38,989 bases of DNA from an uncultured Desulfobulbaceae bacterium (lineage in GTDB: Bacteria > Desulfobacterota > Desulfobulbia > Desulfobulbales > CALZHT01): the NCBI GenBank assembly GCA_945787445.1, contig CALZHT010000017.1, positions 1 to 38,989 on the forward strand, given 5' to 3'. Shown piece after piece: positions 35,270 to 38,989 of this stretch. Made by a program: the position numbers and the translations under genes. The notes under the pieces are model-generated. The model saw only the letters and a list, made by a program, of their open reading frames with translations. It ran no database searches and was not told the origin of the DNA. Position 1 is the stretch's first letter; every line of letters starts with the position of its first letter.

Positions 35270-35338
35270 AGGTAGCGGCTCGGCTCAGGGGCTGACAATG
35301 CGTAAGTGCTGGCAGCCACTTGTGGCCGCTTGTTAACC
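35270..35338 (-). repeat. attC-like site 4, terminal and degenerate
   Basis: Minus strand: GGTTAAC (35338-35332) with an AACAAGCGGC arm facing GAGCCGCTACC, and an inner CCACAAGTGGC hairpin. The right-hand core is not recognisable (GCAACTT follows), as expected for the last cassette of an array. The TAA stop of the DUF2007-like ORF overlaps the left core. Confidence 0.6.
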
Positions 35339-35710
35339 ATTATTTTTTGCTATTAATTCATATAGTTTGTAGAGCAACACAAATCCAGTGATTAATAAGA
35401 TGAAAATTGAATAAGTTCTCCATACTTTTTTCTGTTTAGGCTTTGCTCCAAAATGCCATATATCCGGATTAGTCGTAAAATCTGTTGGTAGCTCAGATAG
35501 TATTTTTTCAGCACGTGCTTTTTCTGAAACAGGTACAAGAAGATTCCAAAATGAACCTGGCCCCATAGCAGGAGTATACATGGCAGTTCTTAATCCAGCA
35601 GAACTTTCTTCTTGTCTGTGATGGGGGATACCAGATTCTTTCAATGCATTACATGCCAATTCAAATTCGTGTAAACGGCCTGTTTTTAGTATTACGACAT
35701 GATTTGGCAT
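35333..35710 (-). CDS. cassette ORF: DUF2007-like protein with C-terminal TM anchor
   Basis: 125 residues. Residues 1-75 resemble the DUF2007 'putative signal transducing' fold: HVVILKTGRLHEFELACNAL, GIPHHRQEES, LLVPVSEKARAEKILSEL. A TM helix (YSIFILLITGFVLLYKLYEL) closes the protein, so the domain faces the cytoplasm from a tail anchor. Function unknown. It overlaps the upstream ORF by 19 bases, and its stop codon is part of the attC-like core, placing both ORFs in one cassette. Confidence 0.75.
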   Translation of the reverse strand: MPNHVVILKTGRLHEFELACNALKESGIPHHRQEESSAGLRTAMYTPAMGPGSFWNLLVPVSEKARAEKILSELPTDFTTNPDIWHFGAKPKQKKVWRTYSIFILLITGFVLLYKLYELIAKNNG

Positions 35711-36201
35711 AAGGGAATCAGCTGCTTGGTATTATTATTTTTGGTAATTCCTAACGAATCTGGACTAAAAGTGGTTGAATTTTTAAGAGATGGATCAAAA
35801 CCGGTACCTTGCCAGAACTCCTGAGGCATTTGCAAATCCTTTGGTTTTCCAATCCATCCTCTTTCAACTTCAATGTAATATGACTTTAGGTCATTTCTTG
35901 GTAAATAATAAACACTGTGAGTGTGAATCTTGTCCCATAGACCTAAGAATTTAATATCAGACATTGTTTCTGGATATTTGCCATACCGTGTTTTATGCAA
36001 CTCAATTAGTGCAACTGAAGTTTTAAGATGCTGGTCGCCAAACATATGGTCAGGACCTTTTGTGATACCAGAATCAATGATAGCTTTTATGGAAAAATAC
36101 AATCCACCACATACAAGGGATAAAACAACTACTCCTATAATTATCCTCTTAGCCCATTTGTTTTTTTCTGGTTCAATTTCTAGTTCAGGTATTGATGTCA
36201 T
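35692..36201 (-). CDS. cassette ORF: membrane-anchored protein, pseudopilin-like C-terminal region
   Basis: 169 residues from ATG 36201, 10 bases after the cassette junction; longer TTG-started versions would run into the attC site. One TM segment (IIIGVVVLSLVCGGLYFSI, about 19-37), then an extracytoplasmic domain with LKTSVALIELHKTRYGKYPE and YYIEVERGW, which recalls the helix-strand start of GspG-type pseudopilins but lacks a prepilin leader. No function is assigned. It overlaps the next ORF. Confidence 0.7.
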   Translation of the reverse strand: MTSIPELEIEPEKNKWAKRIIIGVVVLSLVCGGLYFSIKAIIDSGITKGPDHMFGDQHLKTSVALIELHKTRYGKYPETMSDIKFLGLWDKIHTHSVYYLPRNDLKSYYIEVERGWIGKPKDLQMPQEFWQGTGFDPSLKNSTTFSPDSLGITKNNNTKQLIPLCQIMS

Positions 36202-36210
36202 TCTTAATAT

Positions 36211-36300
36211 CCCTAACGATTGAAACAACCTCCTGGCCCCAGACTTGTTCCCGTCAAGGCCGCAGCGCCTTATGGCGTCGGCTTGAATACATGGTTATGT
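36211..36300 (-). repeat. attC-like site 3
   Basis: Minus strand: ACATAAC at 36300-36294 and GTTAGGG at 36217-36211, 90 bp apart outer to outer. Between them an imperfect palindrome carries TTCAAGCCGACGCC on one side, facing GGAGGTTGTTTCAA, with a central GCCATAAGGC hairpin. The upstream ORF stop lies in the ACATAAC core. Confidence 0.75.
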
Positions 36301-36515
36301 TAAAAAAATTTATTTGATCGGTCTGAGTACCACTCATAGTTACATTTAGTGCAACGGAAGTGTTGATCCCTACCACTAGTATTTAATGCACTAGCTCGTC
36401 CCCAAGAAAGCCCTCCGCATTTAGGACATTTCCTTGCAACAAAATACCAAATATAAAAAGCGATAATTGGAGCAAAAACTACAAGTGTTATAAAAAAAGC
36501 TTGAATCTTACCCAT
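36300..36515 (-). CDS. cassette ORF: small TM protein with zinc ribbon
   Basis: 71 residues from ATG 36515; a TTG at 36530 is in frame. TM helix at about 4-28 (FFITLVVFAPIIAFYIWYFV), then a four-Cys ribbon: CPKC and CTKC separated by about 20 residues, with RCTKCNYEWYSDRS at the end. It resembles rubredoxin-knuckle zinc ribbons at the membrane surface. The function is unknown. Confidence 0.7.
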   Translation of the reverse strand: MGKIQAFFITLVVFAPIIAFYIWYFVARKCPKCGGLSWGRASALNTSGRDQHFRCTKCNYEWYSDRSNKFF

Positions 36516-36570
36516 TTGCTTGGATTTCAATTATTATTGTTTTTCTTTTATACGCAATATCATGATTGTA

Positions 36571-36657
36571 ACATAACGCTAAGCTGAGGGACGCACTCAA
36601 AGCCTGCCATTTGAGGCCACCGCAAATCTTCGCGCCTCCTCAACTGACTTGTTAAGC
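36571..36657 (-). repeat. attC-like site 2
   Basis: Minus strand: GCTTAAC at 36657-36651 and GTTATGT at 36577-36571 (87 bp). The arms AACAAGTCAGTTGAGG and CCCTCAGCTTAGCGTT are complementary with bulges, as in folded attC hairpins. This is the clearest of the set. Confidence 0.82.
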
Positions 36658-36670
36658 GCTATTTTCTTTC

Positions 36671-37012
36671 CTAAATGTGGATTACTGTTTCTGAAAAGAA
36701 ACTCTTTATGTTGTTTTCCCTCAAATACCGCAGAGATTTAACCCCAAAATAAGTTCCAATGGGAAAGCTTAAGACCATAATGTAAAGGAAAAATTTGAGT
36801 AGATAGTATCCCCACATTTTTTGCGATAGAATTCCTAAGCCTGTTGAAAGATGCCAGATGAAGATGATTAGAAAAAATATATCAAATGATTTGTCGAAAT
36901 CGGGATCTTTAAAAAAACCGAAGACATGAGCAGCACCGATTACTACCGAAAATAAAATTAAAAATATCCCGGCAGTTTTGACTGGTCTAAATAAGGAGTA
37001 ATCGTGAATCAT
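36671..37012 (-). CDS. cassette ORF: small integral membrane protein
   Basis: 113 residues with three TM segments: GIFLILFSVVIGAAHVFGFF (about 15-34), FDIFFLIIFIWHLSTGLGIL (about 43-62) and YYLLKFFLYIMVLSFPIGTY (about 69-88). A short charged tail follows. Unknown function; size and topology are typical of integron cassette products. The ATG is 9 bases after the GTTGATT core. Confidence 0.7.
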   Translation of the reverse strand: MIHDYSLFRPVKTAGIFLILFSVVIGAAHVFGFFKDPDFDKSFDIFFLIIFIWHLSTGLGILSQKMWGYYLLKFFLYIMVLSFPIGTYFGVKSLRYLRENNIKSFFSETVIHI

Positions 37013-37020
37013 TTTTTGTT

Positions 37021-37113
37021 AATCAACGCTCCGAATAAGCCACGCTACCAATGACCTTGCAGCATAAATGCCGCCAAACTTCCCAGCGTCGGTCTTAACG
37101 CGGTTGGTTATGC
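37021..37113 (-). repeat. attC-like site 1
   Basis: Minus strand: GCATAAC at 37113-37107 and GTTGATT at 37027-37021 (93 bp). The arms AACCAACCGCGTTAAGACC and GGCTTATTCGGAGCGTTGAT are partly complementary. The last codons of the YcxB-like ORF fall inside the left core. Confidence 0.78.
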
Positions 37114-37611
37114 AAGCTCCATCTTAATATTTGTATCTTCGAAGTAATGTTTGAAGGACTCAACGCTTTCAGGCTTCCCGAAGCTTCGCTTTGGGATTAT
37201 GTATGCAGCATATTTGTCCACCATAACGAAAAAGTGATTCTTAGTTTCTACGAGAGAAATGATGCTGTCTAATAAAAGCTCGTTTCGGTAGTTCTCTCCC
37301 TCTTCGATGAACTTGCCATCTGAGAGAATGTACCTTTTTCTGCCTAACGTGATTCCGTTGTTGGAGGGTAAATATTTCTTTCTCGCCATGGAGACATAAA
37401 ATAATAGAATCGCAATGAACACCACACCTGCGCCGATAAAGCTTGGAAGGTGAAAGGGTATGTTCTTAGCACGAATCAAAATTATAGCAGCAAACCCGAT
37501 TATCATTCCGACCAGCATGTTCATAAGAAACGACTTCTTTCTGCCGCGGCTGTAAATATATGAACGAAATGCCTTAAAATCGTTTATGTCTATTTCAGCG
37601 TGTAGGTTCAT
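37108..37611 (-). CDS. cassette ORF: YcxB-like membrane protein
   Basis: 167 residues from ATG 37611, preceded by ACGGAGAAACCG that includes a ribosome site. Two TM segments at about 28-46 and 53-73, then a soluble C-terminal region. DGKFIEEGENYRNELLLDSI, VETKNHFFVMVDKYAAYIIP and KRSF match the YcxB-like (PF14317) C-terminal pattern. The biochemical role of this family is unknown. First cassette of the array, 12 bases after the TTATGC junction. Confidence 0.75.
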   Translation of the reverse strand: MNLHAEIDINDFKAFRSYIYSRGRKKSFLMNMLVGMIIGFAAIILIRAKNIPFHLPSFIGAGVVFIAILLFYVSMARKKYLPSNNGITLGRKRYILSDGKFIEEGENYRNELLLDSIISLVETKNHFFVMVDKYAAYIIPKRSFGKPESVESFKHYFEDTNIKMELA

Positions 37612-37623
37612 CGGTTTCTCCGT

Positions 37624-37770
37624 GCATAACAGGTTATTATAAGGCTTCTGGATAATTCCTTTTCTGGCAAAAATTATTGACAATCAGTTGTATTATTTTG
37701 AACAGAATCCTAACCGGATTACATTACAAATTTCATCTTATCAAGAAAACCGGATAACTTCATTATAAGG
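37624..37770 (-). other. cassette-array boundary with direct repeats (candidate attI-like site)
   Basis: The first cassette begins at GTTATGC (minus strand, 37630-37624), but no attC-type palindrome stands before it. Instead ATAAC-N5-ATTATAAGG (37626-37644, plus) is matched by ATAAC-N3-ATTATAAGG at 37754-37770, about 128 bp away, in direct orientation. attI sites carry direct rather than inverted repeats. No intI is adjacent. Confidence 0.4.
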
Positions 37771-37842
37771 TTCCAACTGATGCCAACTCTGCGTAATAAA
37801 GCCTATCCGATATTTTTATGCAACTTTCTAATGGAAATGAAA

Positions 37843-37863
37843 AGCCCGGTGAGAGTTAGGGCT
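37843..37863 (-). terminator. terminator of the minus-strand gene at 37951-38292
   Basis: The AGCCC...GGGCT stem is followed on the minus strand by TTTTCATTT. It would isolate the upstream gene from the cassette array. Confidence 0.55.
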
Positions 37864-37950
37864 ATTGTTCAGGCAGGAATATGTAATTCAGGTAATTAGT
37901 ATTGTGTCACCGGATTTCGTATCCGTAAAATAAACTGGTAAGAATTGCGG

Positions 37951-38292
37951 CTAATAGTCTATAAACTCTTGCAATTTATCTTTATCGTAAAACACCCTCC
38001 ATTCCCCATACCTTATACCACAGGTAATCATGTCCATTTCCACTATATAAATGGGAAACTGATCAAGGTTTTCCAGTTCAGAAATATTTTCCCTGTAATC
38101 ATCGGCAATACTGGGCACCATTTTGTTAAAGACAGCTAATTCTGTTTCATTCTTGATAATGATCAGTTGAGGATCGTATAAAAATTGTCCTATATCACCA
38201 ATGGAATTTTGGCCACCCTTGAAAGTGACAGCGCGACTCTTGAATCTTGACCCAATAGTAATATCTCTATTCGTATCGTCATTCTGCACCAT
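37951..38292 (-). CDS. hypothetical protein, 113 residues
   Basis: From ATG 38292, which has GGAGGTG about 10 bases upstream; the 38310 start would include the ribosome site in the coding frame. No signal or TM segment. Contains FLYDPQLIIIKNETEL, FPIYIVEMDM and YGEWRVFYDKDKLQEFIDY. Not recognised. It has a terminator about 90-110 bp downstream and no attC-like site, so it is probably not a cassette. Confidence 0.65.
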   Translation of the reverse strand: MVQNDDTNRDITIGSRFKSRAVTFKGGQNSIGDIGQFLYDPQLIIIKNETELAVFNKMVPSIADDYRENISELENLDQFPIYIVEMDMITCGIRYGEWRVFYDKDKLQEFIDY

Positions 38293-38650
38293 AAAAATAT
38301 ACACCTCCATGCAATTGGCATGAATTCCCAGATCTATTTTGTCTCATATTACAATAATAAATCCTGCTTGCTGGTTTATACCGAAAGGTACCAGAATAAT
38401 AAAATGGTTATCAAGTCTGCTTTTGGCTTTTGTCAAATGTTTTCTCGAAGAAAACTGCAGAATCAGAGAGAATCAGAGAGTCAAGAGCAGATCCTTTTTG
38501 ATCCCTCCTAATAATATGGCTTCATTCAAAAATTATTTGAATGGAAGTTGCATCGGATTAGTGATTATTATTATGTTTTATTAAAGATGAGTTACGAACA
38601 GTTGAGGCCATTGGCGCCAGCGCCTTAATGCCCATTGCAGGGAGAACCAA
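38293..38650. other. divergent intergenic region
   Basis: AT-rich, with a short tandem AATCAGAGAG repeated twice near 38461-38481. No gene is supported. Leader DNA for the genes at 38292 (minus) and 38651 (plus). Confidence 0.5.
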
Positions 38651-38989
38651 ATGATAAATTTTGACTTTATGTTTGATGACAAAAAAGAGGACTACGAGGA
38701 AATCCTGCAAGAGTTACGCGGCGGCAAGGCCCAGTTGATTGATATCAGAGAACAGTCGGAATGGGAACAGGGTCGGTTCAAATGCGCAATTCATGTTCCG
38801 CTCTCTGAACTTTCCAGAGGCAAGGGCATTGAAATACTGAAAGAGATCAAACAGGCAAACAAAAAGATTTATCTTCATTGCCGGTCAGGAAACCGGGTCA
38901 GGAAGGCCGAGCAAATTCTCACTCAATATGGCTGCACCGAATTCAGCGTCATCCCATTATCCATGATGCAAATGCTTGAAAAGGGATTT
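38651..38989 (+). CDS. rhodanese-domain protein (3' end cut by window edge)
   Basis: The frame is open for 113 codons from ATG 38651, preceded by AGGGAGA, to the right edge. The rhodanese fold is clear: AQLIDIREQSEWEQGRF near residues 28-44, IHVPLSEL, and the active-site loop HCRSGNRV with the catalytic Cys near 83. Single-domain rhodaneses carry persulfide sulfur or bind phospho/arseno groups. The role here is unknown. Confidence 0.85.
   Translation, partial: MINFDFMFDDKKEDYEEILQELRGGKAQLIDIREQSEWEQGRFKCAIHVPLSELSRGKGIEILKEIKQANKKIYLHCRSGNRVRKAEQILTQYGCTEFSVIPLSMMQMLEKGF

Larger units (their letters stand above)
35270..37630 (-). mobile_element. integron-type gene-cassette array without integrase (CALIN-like)
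   Basis: Four inter-ORF palindromes at 35270-35338, 36211-36300, 36571-36657 and 37021-37113 each begin (minus strand) with an RYYYAAC-like core (GGTTAAC, ACATAAC, GCTTAAC, GCATAAC). Three of them end with a GTTRRRY-like core (GTTAGGG, GTTATGT, GTTGATT). Five AT-rich ORFs lie between them, all on the minus strand, starting just after one core and stopping at or in the next. No tyrosine recombinase of IntI type is in the window. The palindromes differ from one another, which fits a mixed-origin cassette set. Confidence 0.82.

Noticed and set aside
37951-38292. Considered as a sixth integron cassette
   Set aside because: No attC-like palindrome flanks it, and it has its own terminator between it and the array.
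38320-38511. 63-codon plus-strand ORF between the last two genes
   Set aside because: Low-complexity composition, no ribosome site, and it contains a tandem AATCAGAGAG repeat.

Overview
The window reads as a chromosomal segment of an anaerobic Gram-negative bacterium, most likely a Desulfobacterota (deltaproteobacterial) sulfate reducer or syntroph. This is inferred from a split methylmalonyl-CoA mutase clustered with succinyl-CoA ligase and a propionyl-CoA synthetase, a Feo iron uptake locus with a Cys-rich membrane partner, an AhpF-like reductase, HD-GYP and chemotaxis signalling genes, and short dispersed palindromic repeats. No species can be named from the sequence alone.

Layout. 1-2399 (minus) is the 5' part of a large RND/MMPL exporter that runs off the left edge. 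2762-10614 (minus) is a metabolic block in the transcription order prpE, sucC, sucD, B12-binding mutase subunit, meaB, catalytic mutase subunit, epimerase. Together these link propionate, propionyl-CoA, methylmalonyl-CoA, succinyl-CoA and succinate; only the step interconverting propionyl-CoA and methylmalonyl-CoA is absent. 10755-12251 is a transglutaminase-fold lipoprotein. 12641-12769 is a 42-residue THX-type ribosomal protein. 12957-17331 (minus) is a chemotaxis cluster: a methyl-accepting protein with a recently duplicated Cache domain, a lone PAS protein, a CheY-like receiver and a CheC-like phosphatase. 17696-22741 (plus) holds housekeeping and accessory genes: a methyltransferase, M28 peptidase, gamma-glutamylcyclotransferase-like protein, MarC, GatB/YqeY, TrmJ and a small membrane protein. 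23289-24932 (minus) is a thioredoxin-reductase/AhpF-like flavoprotein. 25357-27308 (plus) is a hypothetical gene followed by a TPR lipoprotein. 27734-29242 (minus) is a GAF/HD-GYP protein. 29559-32304 (plus) is feoA-feoB and a Cys-rich membrane protein. 32716-34813 (plus) is a YbdG-type mechanosensitive channel and ZupT.

The most unusual part is the right end. A tRNA-Arg(ACG) at 34886-34962 has its last 19 bases repeated 98 bp downstream, the footprint of site-specific integration. Just beyond it, 35270-37630 carries five AT-rich small ORFs, all on the minus strand, separated by imperfect palindromes of 87-93 bp. These palindromes are bounded by RYYYAAC-like and GTTRRRY-like core sites, and several ORF stop codons fall inside the cores. 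This is the architecture of an integron gene-cassette array with no integrase in view (a CALIN-type array). The cassette products are mostly small membrane-anchored proteins of unknown function. The window ends in a rhodanese-domain gene cut by the right edge.

Intergenic DNA holds several families of short inverted repeats (4924-4953 and 12354-12438; 23153-23279 and 32419-32546; 27420-27660), which I treat as dispersed REP/MITE-like elements.
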